Shown piece by piece: positions 28,516 through 37,352 of a stretch of DNA of 64,000 nucleotides (its first letter is position 1; each line of letters opens with the position of its first letter). Made by a program: the position numbers and the translations under genes. The DNA is taken from assembly GCF_013394775.1 (NCBI RefSeq), contig NZ_JABXYT010000001.1, positions 262,501 to 326,500 of the forward strand. Reading direction: 5' to 3'. This DNA comes from Oribacterium sp. oral taxon 102. Its GTDB lineage: Bacteria; Bacillota; Clostridia; Lachnospirales; Lachnospiraceae. The notes beneath the pieces were generated by a model that saw only the letters and a list, made by a program, of their open reading frames with translations, was not told the DNA's origin and did no database searches.

Positions 28516-28552
28516 TTTCCTGCTTTTCAATAAGGTATGACCGGAGCAGGGC

Positions 28553-28581
28553 TTGACAGCCCTGATCTAACATGTTAGTAT
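28553..28581 (+). promoter_or_regulatory. Likely promoter of uxuAB
   Basis: TTGACA (28553-28558) and TAGTAT (28576-28581) are 17 nt apart. The transcript would start near 28588. Confidence 0.75.
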
Positions 28582-28625
28582 CTGCTTAAAGATCAAGATG
28601 CGGGGCAGAGAAGTTTGCCTGCAAA

Positions 28626-28639
28626 TGTAAACGCTTACA
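28626..28639 (+). promoter_or_regulatory. cre-like operator upstream of uxuA
   Basis: TGTAAACGCTTACA fits the catabolite-responsive element consensus at every fixed position. It lies about 40 nt downstream of the predicted transcript start, where bound CcpA would act as a roadblock. LacI-family regulators other than CcpA bind similar sequences. Confidence 0.75.
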
Positions 28640-28682
28640 GAGCGTCGGGAAAGGCGGCGGAGCCGCAGGGAAGGAGCAGACA

Positions 28683-29756
28683 ATGAAGATGACATTCCGT
28701 TGGTACGGCGAGGGCAATGATCCGATTTCCCTCCGACAGATCAAGCAGATTCCGGGGATGAGCGGAGTCATGGGACTGCTGGACAAGGCGGCGGGCGTGC
28801 TCTGGACCGAGGAGGAGATCCGGAGCTATGTGGAGCATATCCGTGCAGCGGGACTCGAGTGCGAGGTCATCGAGAGTGTCAATGTCCATGAGGATATCAA
28901 GATGGGGCTGCCCTCGAGAGAGAAGTATATCGAGAACTATAAGCAGACGATCCGGAATCTCGCGAAGTACGGCGTCAAGGTCATCATCTATAACTTCATG
29001 CCTGTTTTCGACTGGCTGCGCACAGATCTCGCCAGAGAGATCCCGGAGGACGGCTCGAACAGCCTCTACTTCGATGAGAAGGAGCTCGGGGAGATGACAC
29101 CGCTCGACCTCGTGCGGAAGACGGCGGAGGACAGTAAGGGCTTTACGCTGCCGGGCTGGGAGCCGGAGCGGCTCGCAGAGCTGGAGAAGACATTGAAGCT
29201 GTACGAGGGGATCACGGAGGATGATCTTCGCAGAAACTACAAGTATTTCCTCGAGCAGGTCATCCCGGTCTGCGAGGAGGCCGGCGTGAAGCTGGCATGC
29301 CATCCGGATGATCCGGCATGGCCGATTTTCGGGCTTCCGCGGATCGCGCACAGTCAGGAGGACTATGACAAGATCTGTGCGCTCTACGATTCTCCGGCGA
29401 ACGGGCTCTGCCTCTGCACCGGCTCTCTCGGTTCCAATCCGGACAATGACATCCCTGCGATCATCCGGCATTTCGGAGAGAGGAACCGCATTAACGCGAT
29501 GCATGTCCGAAATGTCAAGTATCTGGGCTATCATAAGTTCCGTGAGGCAAGCCACCTGTCCTCGGACGGCGACCTCGATATGTTCGAGATTATGAAGGCA
29601 ATCTATGATACCTGTCCGGATACCTATATCCGTCCGGATCACGGCAGGATGATCTGGGACGAGGCCGGCAGACCGGGCTACGGCCTCTATGACCGCGCCC
29701 TCGGCGCCACCTATCTGAACGGGCTCTGGGAAGCGATCTGCAAGCTTTGTAAGTGA
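28683..29756 (+). CDS. uxuA: Mannonate dehydratase
   Basis: UxuA dehydrates D-mannonate to 2-keto-3-deoxygluconate in glucuronate breakdown. The 357-aa TIM-barrel protein begins [20 protein letters not shown], as in Firmicutes homologues, and has the metal-site segments [30 protein letters not shown] and [10 protein letters not shown]. The start is ATG 28683, with AAGGAG upstream. uxuB follows after 19 nt, so the two steps of the pathway are made together. Confidence 0.95.
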   Translation: MKMTFRWYGEGNDPISLRQIKQIPGMSGVMGLLDKAAGVLWTEEEIRSYVEHIRAAGLECEVIESVNVHEDIKMGLPSREKYIENYKQTIRNLAKYGVKVIIYNFMPVFDWLRTDLAREIPEDGSNSLYFDEKELGEMTPLDLVRKTAEDSKGFTLPGWEPERLAELEKTLKLYEGITEDDLRRNYKYFLEQVIPVCEEAGVKLACHPDDPAWPIFGLPRIAHSQEDYDKICALYDSPANGLCLCTGSLGSNPDNDIPAIIRHFGERNRINAMHVRNVKYLGYHKFREASHLSSDGDLDMFEIMKAIYDTCPDTYIRPDHGRMIWDEAGRPGYGLYDRALGATYLNGLWEAICKLCK

Positions 29757-29775
29757 GAGAAAGAGAGGGGAAAAT

Positions 29776-31386
29776 ATGAAGCTCACAGTAGAAGGACTCA
29801 GGGACAGGGCAGCATGGGAGGCTGCCGGCGTGCAGCTTCCCTCCTATGACATAGGGAAGGTGGCGGAGGCGACGCGGAAGGCGCCGGTCTGGGTGCATTT
29901 CGGCATCGGCAACATTTTCCGTATCTTCATCGGCGGGATCGCGGATACCCTCCTCGCAGAGGGGGAAATGGAGAAGGGCATCACCTGTGTCGAGAGCTTT
30001 GACTTCGATGTGGTGGACAGGATTTATGCGCCCTACGACAATCTCGTGCTGGGCGTGACGCTGCGGACGGACGGCGGCATGGATAAGAGGGTGATCGGCT
30101 CGCTGACAGAGGCGATCAAGGCGCAGTCTGCGGTTCCGGAGAGCTGGAACCGACTGAAGGAGATCTTCGTGAATCCGGTGCTCCAGATGGTATCCTTCAC
30201 GATTACAGAGAAGGGCTATGCGCTGCGGGCAGCGGACGGAAGCTTCTTCCCGTTCATAGAGGCGGATATCGAAAACGGTCCCGAGAAGGCAGGCAGCGCC
30301 ATGGCGATTCTGGCTGCTCTGCTCTTCACCCGCTTCAATGCGGGCAGGCTCCCGGTGGCGGTAGTTTCCATGGACAACTGCTCTCACAATGGGGAGAAGC
30401 TGAAAAATGCAGTCGTAACAATGGCGGAGGAGTGGGAGAAGAGGGGCTTCGTTCCAGAGGCCTTCCTCGAGTACCTTCGGGATGAGAAGCAGGTAGGCTT
30501 CCCCTGGTCTATGATCGACAAGATTACGCCGAGACCGGCAGAGTCCGTACAGCAGGAGCTGGAGAAGCTCGGTATCGAGAATATGGCGCCGGTGATCACC
30601 TCGAAGCATACCTATATCGCCCCCTTTGTCAATGCGGAGGGACCGCAGTATCTGGTGATCGAGGATCAGTTCCCGAACGGACGTCCGGCGCTTGAGAGGG
30701 CTGGCGTTTACATGACGGATCGGGATACCGTCAATAAGGTGGAGAGAATGAAGGTGACGACCTGTCTGAATCCGCTCCATACCGCGCTTGCCGTATACGG
30801 CTGTGTGCTGGGCTATGAGCTGATTGCGGATGAAATGAAGGATCCCGAGCTCCGCGAGCTGGTACAGCGGATCGGACCTGTGGAGGGAATGCCGGTCGTG
30901 ACCGACCCGGGCATCCTTTCGCCAAAGGATTTCGTAGCCGAAGTTATCGATGTCCGTATTCCGAACCCGTTTATGCCGGATACGCCGCAGCGGATCGCGA
31001 CCGACACCTCTCAGAAGGTCGGCATCCGCTACGGGGAGACGATTAAGTCCTATGTCGAGAAGTACGGAAGCGCAGAGAGGCTCGAGGCGATTCCGCTGGC
31101 GATCGCCGGCTGGCTCCGTTATCTGTTGGGCGTGGACGATCAGGGACAGCGCTTCGAGCGCTCCGCGGATCCGATGCTCACAGAGCTCAGCGCCCGGCTT
31201 TTCGGTATCGAGCTGGGGAAGCCGGAGACGGCAGCCGGTAGGCTTCATCCGATCCTCTCTAACCGGAATATCTTCGGAATCGATCTCTATGAGGCAGGAC
31301 TCGGGGAGAAGATTGAGGAAATGTTCCGTATGGAGCTCGCCGGGGCAGGCGCAGTCCGTGCGACGCTCCGGAAGTATCTGGGGTAA
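29776..31386 (+). CDS. uxuB: Fructuronate reductase (mannitol dehydrogenase family)
   Basis: This NAD(P)-linked enzyme interconverts D-fructuronate and D-mannonate, the step before UxuA. The 536-aa length matches long-chain mannitol dehydrogenase family members. The N-terminal nucleotide-binding region contains WVHFGIGNIFRIFIGG, and the catalytic region has MKVTTCLNPLHTALAVYGCVL, where the family uses Lys/Asn/His. Other polyol dehydrogenases of this family are alternatives, but pairing with uxuA makes UxuB most likely. Confidence 0.9.
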   Translation: MKLTVEGLRDRAAWEAAGVQLPSYDIGKVAEATRKAPVWVHFGIGNIFRIFIGGIADTLLAEGEMEKGITCVESFDFDVVDRIYAPYDNLVLGVTLRTDGGMDKRVIGSLTEAIKAQSAVPESWNRLKEIFVNPVLQMVSFTITEKGYALRAADGSFFPFIEADIENGPEKAGSAMAILAALLFTRFNAGRLPVAVVSMDNCSHNGEKLKNAVVTMAEEWEKRGFVPEAFLEYLRDEKQVGFPWSMIDKITPRPAESVQQELEKLGIENMAPVITSKHTYIAPFVNAEGPQYLVIEDQFPNGRPALERAGVYMTDRDTVNKVERMKVTTCLNPLHTALAVYGCVLGYELIADEMKDPELRELVQRIGPVEGMPVVTDPGILSPKDFVAEVIDVRIPNPFMPDTPQRIATDTSQKVGIRYGETIKSYVEKYGSAERLEAIPLAIAGWLRYLLGVDDQGQRFERSADPMLTELSARLFGIELGKPETAAGRLHPILSNRNIFGIDLYEAGLGEKIEEMFRMELAGAGAVRATLRKYLG

Positions 31387-31408
31387 GTTATACCCGATAT
31401 ATTCGCTG

Positions 31409-31481
31409 CCTGTGCAATGTCGGAGTATCCGTTCATGCAGGCATGGCGTCCCCGCATCGCCTGGCAGGGGGACTTATACAG
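31409..31481. repeat. Dispersed repeat related to 24493-24565
   Basis: Starting CCTGT and ending GCCTGGCAGGGGGACTTATACA, this segment matches the hairpin-plus-end unit at 24493-24564 at about two-thirds identity, with the last 20 bases nearly identical. It lies immediately after uxuB. Confidence 0.55.
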
Positions 31482-31490
31482 CAGGATTTT

Positions 31491-31525
31491 AACGACCGGT
31501 AACGTAAAGCGTGCCGGTCGTTTTT
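31491..31525 (+). terminator. Terminator of uxuAB
   Basis: AACGACCGG (31491-31499) pairs with CCGGTCGTT (31514-31522), with a 14-nt loop and a run of five T overlapping the stem end. Confidence 0.85.
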
Positions 31526-31664
31526 CCTCCGCTTTTTAATGGCTTTATGGGAATGACCGGTATATAATGATTTATACTGTTTGACAGGAAGCGAAAAGGG
31601 AACTGCGAGGAGCGCGTGGAAGAGGCGTTTTCTTTGCGTACGGCTTGAAAGCAGGGAGCGAAGA

Positions 31665-32441
31665 ATGAAAACGAATTATTTTAACAGATTGAGAGAGGAA
31701 GCGGAGACAGAGGAGGGCATCTCGGATGCGGCGGGACGGGAAGGTGCCTCAGATGCAGTCAGACCAAGCAGTGAGAGCGTGTACAGTGATATTCTGGAAA
31801 AGATCATCAAGCTGCAATATGCGCCGGGAGAGATGATCAGTGAAAACCAGATGGCGAAGGAGTACGGCGTCTCCCGGACGGTGATCCGCTCTGCCTTTGC
31901 CAGACTGGAGGAGGCGGGCTTCGTGGAGGTATATGCCAAGAAGGGCACCTATGTGTCGCGGATGAATCTGCATTATATTGCGGATCTCCTGATGCTGAGA
32001 ACCGCAGTGGAAAAGGAGATCATCAGCGAGCTTTATCAGAAGCTGGATCAGAAGAAACGGCAGGAGCTGATTGAACGGCTGGAGGAGAATCTGGAAAAGC
32101 AGGAAAAATTCCGAAATTCCAGCGGCTACCTGAAGGCGTACCAGGCGCTGGATCAGGAGTTTCATTATCTCATGATTCAGAGCGTCGGACGGGAAAGCCT
32201 GATGCAGCTGTTGGATCAGAATATGCTCCACATCGCGAGATGGCGAAATTTCGACGTGGTCTTCGACCAGCGTGTGCCGGAGCTGATCGACGAGCATCGG
32301 CGGATTTTGGAGGATCTGAAGCGCGATACCTCGGAGTATGCGGAGCACTCCATAGCGGCGCATCTGGAAACCATCACAAAGATTGCGAAGCGGGCAATTC
32401 ACAGCTATCCGCTTTATTTTACGGATACCGAGTTTTCCTAG
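31665..32441 (+). CDS. GntR/FCD-family transcriptional regulator
   Basis: The start is placed at ATG 31665 (MKTNYFNRLREE, 258 aa), with AGGGAG upstream; the frame is open to 31581. A poorly conserved N-terminal 35 residues precede the winged helix (QMAKEYGVSRTVIRSAFARLEEAGFVEVY) and a helical FCD domain. It has terminators on both sides and sits between uxuAB and the fld/car-like operon, so it could control either. A hexuronate regulator is the simpler guess. A TATAAT at 31563-31568 may be its -10 box. Confidence 0.88.
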   Translation: MKTNYFNRLREEAETEEGISDAAGREGASDAVRPSSESVYSDILEKIIKLQYAPGEMISENQMAKEYGVSRTVIRSAFARLEEAGFVEVYAKKGTYVSRMNLHYIADLLMLRTAVEKEIISELYQKLDQKKRQELIERLEENLEKQEKFRNSSGYLKAYQALDQEFHYLMIQSVGRESLMQLLDQNMLHIARWRNFDVVFDQRVPELIDEHRRILEDLKRDTSEYAEHSIAAHLETITKIAKRAIHSYPLYFTDTEFS

Positions 32442-32460
32442 CCATAGAGACGCTGACTGT

Positions 32461-32490
32461 GGCGTGCCTGCATAAATCGGTGTTTTCATA
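32461..32490. repeat. Short copy of the dispersed TIR repeat
   Basis: GGCGTGCCTGCATAAATCGG plus TGTTTTCATAG resembles the end at 61329-61358 (CGTGCGTCATGAATAAATCA, TGTTTCCCTAG). It lies 20 nt after the GntR stop codon. Short and diverged. Confidence 0.4.
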
Positions 32491-32507
32491 GTACGACAGC
32501 GAGAAAG

Positions 32508-32555
32508 CGATTCTTTTCCGCCCGGTTATTTTCGGGCAGAGAAGGATCCTTTTTG
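32508..32555 (+). terminator. Terminator after the GntR regulator
   Basis: An imperfect long stem whose core is GCCCG-GTTATTTT-CGGGC, extended by CTTTTC facing GAGAAG, is followed by five T at about 32550-32555. Between it and 32690 is AT-rich sequence in which nothing further was recognised. Confidence 0.75.
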
Positions 32556-32691
32556 TTTCTGCTTCGTGCTTCCTGAGAGAGGGTTTTGAATACATAATAA
32601 GAAATGAGAACTGTTATTATTGTGTTTTCGCTAAAATTTTATTTATTATTTTATGGAAAAAGACGATTTTCTGAAAAAATGCAGGAGCATA

Positions 32692-32720
32692 TTTACAGCA
32701 CAATGACATATTGATAAAAT
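32692..32720 (+). promoter_or_regulatory. Likely promoter of the fld/car-like operon
   Basis: TTTACA (32692-32697) and TAAAAT (32715-32720) are 17 nt apart in an AT-rich stretch. The transcript would start near 32727. Confidence 0.65.
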
Positions 32721-32744
32721 AATAACATCTTAAACGGGGCATCA

Positions 32745-32768
32745 ATCCAGACGTGGTCTGGATCATTT
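32745..32768 (+). terminator. Possible leader attenuator of the fld/car-like operon
   Basis: ATCCAGAC-GTG-GTCTGGAT (32745-32763) is a perfect 8-bp stem followed by CATTTTT. It lies inside the predicted leader, about 20 nt after the transcript start and 70 nt before the first gene, so it may be a regulated terminator. No T-box or known riboswitch pattern was recognised. Confidence 0.6.
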
Positions 32769-32838
32769 TTAAATGAAGCATGTATATAAGATAAGCCCTC
32801 TATATTTGAGACAACTTGTATACAAGATGGAGAAGAAG

Positions 32839-33621
32839 ATGCTGACATTGGGAATCGATATTGGCTCGACCACCTCGAAGGCGGTGATTTTGAAGGACGG
32901 AAAGGATATCCTTGCCACCTCTCTGGTTGTCGCCACGGTGGGGACAAACGGGGTTTCCCGGGCGATCGAGAATGTTTTTCTTACGTCCGGACTGCGTGAG
33001 AGCGAGATTGCCTGCACGGTAGCGACCGGTTACGGCAGGCAGACCTATGAAAAGGCGGACTATCAGATCAGTGAGCTTTCCTGTCATGCGCTGGGAGTGA
33101 ACCACATTTTCCCGGAGGTACGGACGGTGATAGACATCGGCGGACAGGATGCCAAGGTGATTTCACTGAATGAGATGGGCAGGATGGAGAACTTCGTGAT
33201 GAACGATAAGTGTGCCGCCGGTACCGGCCGCTTTCTGGATGTTATGGCGACGATTCTGAATCTGGATATATCCCGGCTGGAGCTTGAGGCGGCAAAGGCG
33301 GAGCGGATCGTCAATATATCCAGTACCTGTACGGTATTCGCCGAGTCCGAGGTGATTTCGCAGCTTGCCAACGGGGTGGCGATTCCGGATCTCGTGGCAG
33401 GGATCTGCCAGTCTGTGGCGGTACGGGTGGCATCGCTCGCGAAGCGGGTCGGCATTCGGGAGAAGGTCTGCATGAGCGGCGGCGTGGCGAGAAACGGCGG
33501 CGTGAGAAACGCCATGCAAGAGGAGCTGGGTGTCGAGATCTGCTATGACGAGAGAGCGCAGCTGATGGGGGCGCTCGGTGCGGCCATTTATGCGGCGAAC
33601 AAGGCGGGAAAGAGCGGATAG
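32839..33621 (+). CDS. 2-Hydroxyacyl-CoA dehydratase activator (FldI/HadI/HgdC family)
   Basis: The activator uses ATP hydrolysis to fire one low-potential electron from its [4Fe-4S] cluster into the dehydratase. The start is placed at ATG 32839 (MLTLGIDIGSTTSK, 260 aa, same length as HgdC), with GGAG 6 nt upstream; 32773 and 32827 are longer options without a ribosome site. The ASKHA ATPase motifs are GIDIGSTTSK, VIDIGGQDAK and SGGVARNGG. The two cysteines that bridge the cluster between subunits are about C125 (NDKCAAGTG) and C164 (SSTCTVFAES). It is the first gene of the operon. Confidence 0.93.
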   Translation: MLTLGIDIGSTTSKAVILKDGKDILATSLVVATVGTNGVSRAIENVFLTSGLRESEIACTVATGYGRQTYEKADYQISELSCHALGVNHIFPEVRTVIDIGGQDAKVISLNEMGRMENFVMNDKCAAGTGRFLDVMATILNLDISRLELEAAKAERIVNISSTCTVFAESEVISQLANGVAIPDLVAGICQSVAVRVASLAKRVGIREKVCMSGGVARNGGVRNAMQEELGVEICYDERAQLMGALGAAIYAANKAGKSG

Positions 33622-33721
33622 AGTGCACCCGCTGAGGGAAGGTGTTTGGCGGCGAGACTGTCAGGAGGCAGGGAGCCGCTGAAAATACAGCGATAAAGGA
33701 ACTCACAAGGAGGTAATGACT

Positions 33722-34963
33722 ATGGCAGAAGAGTTCAGGGGAAACAAGCCGGCACCGGATCCGAATTCGGCGAAGATGAGACTCAGGAAGATCGCGGCGG
33801 ATGCATACACAGACGCGATTGAGGCGAAGAAGCGGGGAGAGCCGGTGGGCTGGGTAGCCAGTAACTTTCCGGTAGAGATCCCGGAGACACTGGGGCTCAA
33901 TGTCTGTTATCCGGAGAACCAGGCGGCAGGCATCGCGGCGAGAGGTGCCGGGGAGAGAATGTGTTCGGAGGCAGAGGGAGACGGCTACAGCAATGACATC
34001 TGCGCCTATGCCAGAATTTCCCTTGCATACATGAAGCTGAAGTCCTGCCCGGAGCAGGATATGCCGCAGCCGGATTTCGTACTCTGCTGCAATAATATCT
34101 GCAACTGCATGATCAAGTGGTATGAGAACATTGCACATGAGCTGAATATCCCGATGATTATGATCGACATTCCCTTCAATCCGGACTATGAGGTATCGGA
34201 GGCGCAGATCGACTACATAGAAGCGCAGATGTGGGATGCTATCCATCAGCTGGAAAAGATCACCGGCAAGAAGTGGAGCGACGAGAAGTTTAAAAAGGTA
34301 ATGGAGATCTCCGGACGCTCCAGCCGTGCGTGGCTGAATGCGACGGCCTGCGCCAAGTATGTTCCGTCTCCGTTCAACGGCTTCGACCTTCTGAACCACA
34401 TGGCGGTTATGGTGACGGCACGGGGCAAGGAGGAAGCGGCGGAGGCAATGGAGACGCTGTACCGCGAGTATGAGGAAAATCACCAGACGGGGAATTCCAC
34501 CTTCCGCGGAGAAGAGAAGCACAGGATCATGTTTGAGGGAATCGCCTGCTGGCCATGGCTCCGTGTGACCTCCTCCGGACTGAAGGATCGGGGAATCAAT
34601 ATGGTGACGACCATCTATGCGGATGCCTTCGGCTTCATATATAAGGACTTCCGGGATATGTGCCGTGCCTACGCGGAGGTGCCGAACTGCATGAATCTGG
34701 AGCACGCCAGAGACAAGCGGATCAAGCTCTGTCAGGACAATCATGTAGAGGGACTTCTGGTGCATACGAACCGTTCCTGCAAGCTCTGGTCCGGATTCAT
34801 GCCGGAGATGTCCAGACAGGTAGGTGAGCGCTGCGGCATCCCGGTAACGTCCTTTGACGGCGATCAGGCGGATCCGAGAAACTTCTCGGAAGCGCAGTAT
34901 GATACGCGGGTACAGGGACTGACGGAAATCATGGAGGAAAAGAAGGAGGAGGCACGGGCATGA
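33722..34963 (+). CDS. 2-Hydroxyacyl-CoA dehydratase subunit, FldB-like
   Basis: One half of the dehydratase that removes water from an (R)-2-hydroxyacyl-CoA by a ketyl-radical route, giving an enoyl-CoA. ATG 33722 (413 aa) is preferred, since AGGAGG is 8 nt upstream; ATG 33716 is too close to it. From memory it is closest to phenyllactyl-CoA dehydratase FldB: VGWVASNFPVEIPETLG, FVLCCNNICNCMIKWYE, NRSCKLWSGF and FDGDQADPRNFSEAQYDTR. Likely cluster cysteines are those in MCSEAEG, LCCNNIC and NRSCK. Substrate specificity cannot be read from the sequence. Confidence 0.9.
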   Translation: MAEEFRGNKPAPDPNSAKMRLRKIAADAYTDAIEAKKRGEPVGWVASNFPVEIPETLGLNVCYPENQAAGIAARGAGERMCSEAEGDGYSNDICAYARISLAYMKLKSCPEQDMPQPDFVLCCNNICNCMIKWYENIAHELNIPMIMIDIPFNPDYEVSEAQIDYIEAQMWDAIHQLEKITGKKWSDEKFKKVMEISGRSSRAWLNATACAKYVPSPFNGFDLLNHMAVMVTARGKEEAAEAMETLYREYEENHQTGNSTFRGEEKHRIMFEGIACWPWLRVTSSGLKDRGINMVTTIYADAFGFIYKDFRDMCRAYAEVPNCMNLEHARDKRIKLCQDNHVEGLLVHTNRSCKLWSGFMPEMSRQVGERCGIPVTSFDGDQADPRNFSEAQYDTRVQGLTEIMEEKKEEARA

Positions 34964-36069
34964 CGGCAAGAGAAATTCTGAATGAGCTGCATAGGGCGGC
35001 GTTTTCTCCGAAGGAGCAGCTGCATAAATATCTCGCGGAGGGAAAAAAGGTTGTAGCGGTGACGTACTATACACCGCAGGAAATCATTCATTCCATGGGC
35101 TTCGTCCCGATGGGAGTCTGGGGCGGGGATTTGCAGGTCAATGAAGCCAAGAAATATTTCCCGGCATTTATCTGCTCTGTGATGCAGACCGTACTGGAGC
35201 TGGGAATCAAGGGGGAATATGAGGGCGTTTCTGCTGTTGTGATCCCGTCGCTCTGCGACTCGCTGAAGACGCTGGGGCAGAATTGGAAGTATGCGGTTCC
35301 GGGCATTCCCTTTATTCCTATGAGCTATCCGCAGAACAGGAAGCCGGAGTATGGAAGGAAATTCACCAAGGCAGGTTATGAGAGAGTGATTGCGGATCTG
35401 GAGGCGGCGACCGGTGCCAGATTCTCCGAGCTTTCTCTTAGGGAGTCGATTCGCATCTACAATGAGCATAACCGTGTTATGAGAGCCTTTGCGGAGACTG
35501 CGGCGGAGGCGGAGCTTTCCGCACAGGAGAGAAGCGATGTGTTCAAGAGCGCATGGTTTATGGAGCCGGAGGAGCATACGGCGCTGGTGCGGCAGCTGAA
35601 TGAGGAGCTGGGCAAGGGCGCGAAGGACACGAAGAGGGTTCGGGTTCTGACTACAGGAATTCTGGCAGATGCGCCGGAGCTCCTGAAGATTTTCGACCGG
35701 AATCAGATCAAGATCGTGTTTGATGATGTGGCGGATGAGTCCAGACAGTACAGAGTAGATACCTCCGAGGAGGGGAATCCTGTGGACGCCATAGCGCAGA
35801 AATTCGCAGATATGGATTATGACACACTGCTCTATGATCCGGAAAAGAAGCGCGTAGACTATATCGTGGAGCAGGCGAAGCGGCATGGCGCGGAGGGCGT
35901 GGTCGTGCTGATGACGAAGTTCTGCGATCCGGAGGAATTCGACTATGTACCGCTGAAGAGAGCCTGTGATGCGGCGGGACTGCATCATGTCAATATAGAG
36001 GTGGACAGGCAGATGGTGAATTTCGAGCAGGCAGCCACCATGCTGGAGGCATTTCAGGAAATGTTTTAA
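34960..36069 (+). CDS. 2-Hydroxyacyl-CoA dehydratase subunit, FldC-like
   Basis: The partner subunit of the preceding protein, 369 aa, overlapping it by 4 nt so that the two are made in equal amounts. Family features include VTYYTPQEIIHSMGFVP near the N-terminus, VVIPSLCDSLKTLGQNW in the middle, and KFCDPEEFDYVPLKRAC near the C-terminus, supplying the cysteines for a second [4Fe-4S] cluster. Alternatives within the family are the C subunits of leucine (HadC) or lactate (LcdB) systems. Confidence 0.9.
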   Translation: MTAREILNELHRAAFSPKEQLHKYLAEGKKVVAVTYYTPQEIIHSMGFVPMGVWGGDLQVNEAKKYFPAFICSVMQTVLELGIKGEYEGVSAVVIPSLCDSLKTLGQNWKYAVPGIPFIPMSYPQNRKPEYGRKFTKAGYERVIADLEAATGARFSELSLRESIRIYNEHNRVMRAFAETAAEAELSAQERSDVFKSAWFMEPEEHTALVRQLNEELGKGAKDTKRVRVLTTGILADAPELLKIFDRNQIKIVFDDVADESRQYRVDTSEEGNPVDAIAQKFADMDYDTLLYDPEKKRVDYIVEQAKRHGAEGVVVLMTKFCDPEEFDYVPLKRACDAAGLHHVNIEVDRQMVNFEQAATMLEAFQEMF

Positions 36070-36094
36070 ATCACATATAAAGAAGGGGGTTACT

Positions 36095-37264
36095 ATGGAT
36101 AACAAAAAGAAAGGCTTGCCCGTATTTGTCGGGGTAGCGTGCGTATGGATGGGGACGCATTTCGGCCCCGGTGTCGCCAGCGGAACACAGGTGAATTCCT
36201 TTTACACGCAGTATGGACTGTTCGGCGTAGGGTGTTCGATTCTGGCGATGTGCCTTCTGGGCTATGCGCTGTACTGCTCCATGGAGTTTTCCAGACTCTA
36301 CAAGACCTACGACTACAAGGCATGGGGCTCTACGCTGACAGGCATTCAGTGGATCGGCGTGCTCTATGACATTTCCTTCATTGTCACGATCTTCACCGCA
36401 CTCGGCGGCTCGCTGAACGCAGTGGGAAGTCTGTTCTCCAAGCTGCTGGGACTCAACTACTGGGTAGGCGTGCTTGCAGTCGTGATCTGCACCATGCTGC
36501 TCTGCGCCTTCGGCTCGGAGCTGGTGAGACGCTCCTCCTCCTACATGATGTTCGTGGTACTGGGGATTCTGGCGCTGATCGTCATCATTGTTCTGCTGTT
36601 CGGCGAGGCGGACTTCAGCGGCTCAGTCGCAAACGCCGCTGCGAATCTGCCGAATTCCGGAAGCCTTCTGACGGCGGTATGGAACGCGGTCCTCTACGCT
36701 TCCTTCCAGGCTACGGTAGTGGGAAATATCTCCTCTGTGGCGGACGGTCTGACGAAGAGATCCGAGTCCAAAAAGGCAGCCATTACCGGCATCGCCGGCA
36801 ATGCGATCATGCTGGTGGTACTGTCGCTTTTGCTGTTCTCCTACACCAATGTTTCCGGCTTTGAGAGCGGTTCCATCATCAAGGAGGCGCTGCCGATCTA
36901 TGCGATTCTGGACAGAATGCATTTCCAGTGGCTGACCGTTTTGTATGTGGCTACCGTGTTTGTGGCGGTATTGAGTACGGCAGTCGGCTTCAGCTTCGGC
37001 GGACTGTCCCGCTTCAGCAAGATTTACAACAAGACCGGGACGAAGAGCACCATGAAGAATATGATTTTCATCGGCGCACTGCTCTTGATGTGCTGCTTCG
37101 CATCAATCTTCGGCATCCTGAAGCTGGTGTCAACCGGCTACAGAATTCTGGGCTATATCAATCTGCCGATCTTCATTCTGACCGCGATTATCATCGGAAG
37201 AAGAAAGATCAGCAAGGGTTACCTGAAGGAGCATCATGTCGAGGCTCCGGGGGTTGACGAGTAA
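36095..37264 (+). CDS. YkvI-like membrane transporter
   Basis: This 389-aa integral membrane protein has about ten hydrophobic helices and begins MDNKKKGLPVFVGVACVWMG. The GTHFGPGVASGTQ sequence in the first helix region resembles the broken-helix Gly motif of APC/LeuT-fold carriers. I place it in the YkvI group of APC-like proteins, whose substrates are unknown. It sits between the dehydratase and CoA-transferase genes, 25 nt after the former, so import of the pathway's substrate or release of its product is a reasonable inference. Confidence 0.75.
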   Translation: MDNKKKGLPVFVGVACVWMGTHFGPGVASGTQVNSFYTQYGLFGVGCSILAMCLLGYALYCSMEFSRLYKTYDYKAWGSTLTGIQWIGVLYDISFIVTIFTALGGSLNAVGSLFSKLLGLNYWVGVLAVVICTMLLCAFGSELVRRSSSYMMFVVLGILALIVIIVLLFGEADFSGSVANAAANLPNSGSLLTAVWNAVLYASFQATVVGNISSVADGLTKRSESKKAAITGIAGNAIMLVVLSLLLFSYTNVSGFESGSIIKEALPIYAILDRMHFQWLTVLYVATVFVAVLSTAVGFSFGGLSRFSKIYNKTGTKSTMKNMIFIGALLLMCCFASIFGILKLVSTGYRILGYINLPIFILTAIIIGRRKISKGYLKEHHVEAPGVDE

Positions 37265-37299
37265 GCGTGCCCGCAGATTATCACACATATACATTCCAC

Positions 37300-37329
37300 G
37301 CGCCGCTTCGCTCTCGAACGAAGCGGCGC
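37300..37329 (+). promoter_or_regulatory. Perfect intra-operon hairpin before the CoA-transferase gene
   Basis: GCGCCGCTTCG (37300-37310) pairs without mismatch with CGAAGCGGCGC (37319-37329), loop of 8 nt. No T run follows, so it is more likely an mRNA-stabilising or processing element than a terminator. It ends 23 nt before the next start codon. Confidence 0.6.
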
Positions 37330-37352
37330 CAGCAGGAAAGGAGACAGGAAAA

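Noticed and set aside
29590..31248. A 552-residue open frame antisense to uxuB
   Set aside because: uxuB is fully supported by motifs and length; the antisense frame has Arg/His/Leu-rich composition typical of shadow frames.
33311..35074. A 587-residue open frame antisense to the dehydratase genes
   Set aside because: No recognisable domain, low-complexity ends, and conflict with three well-supported genes.
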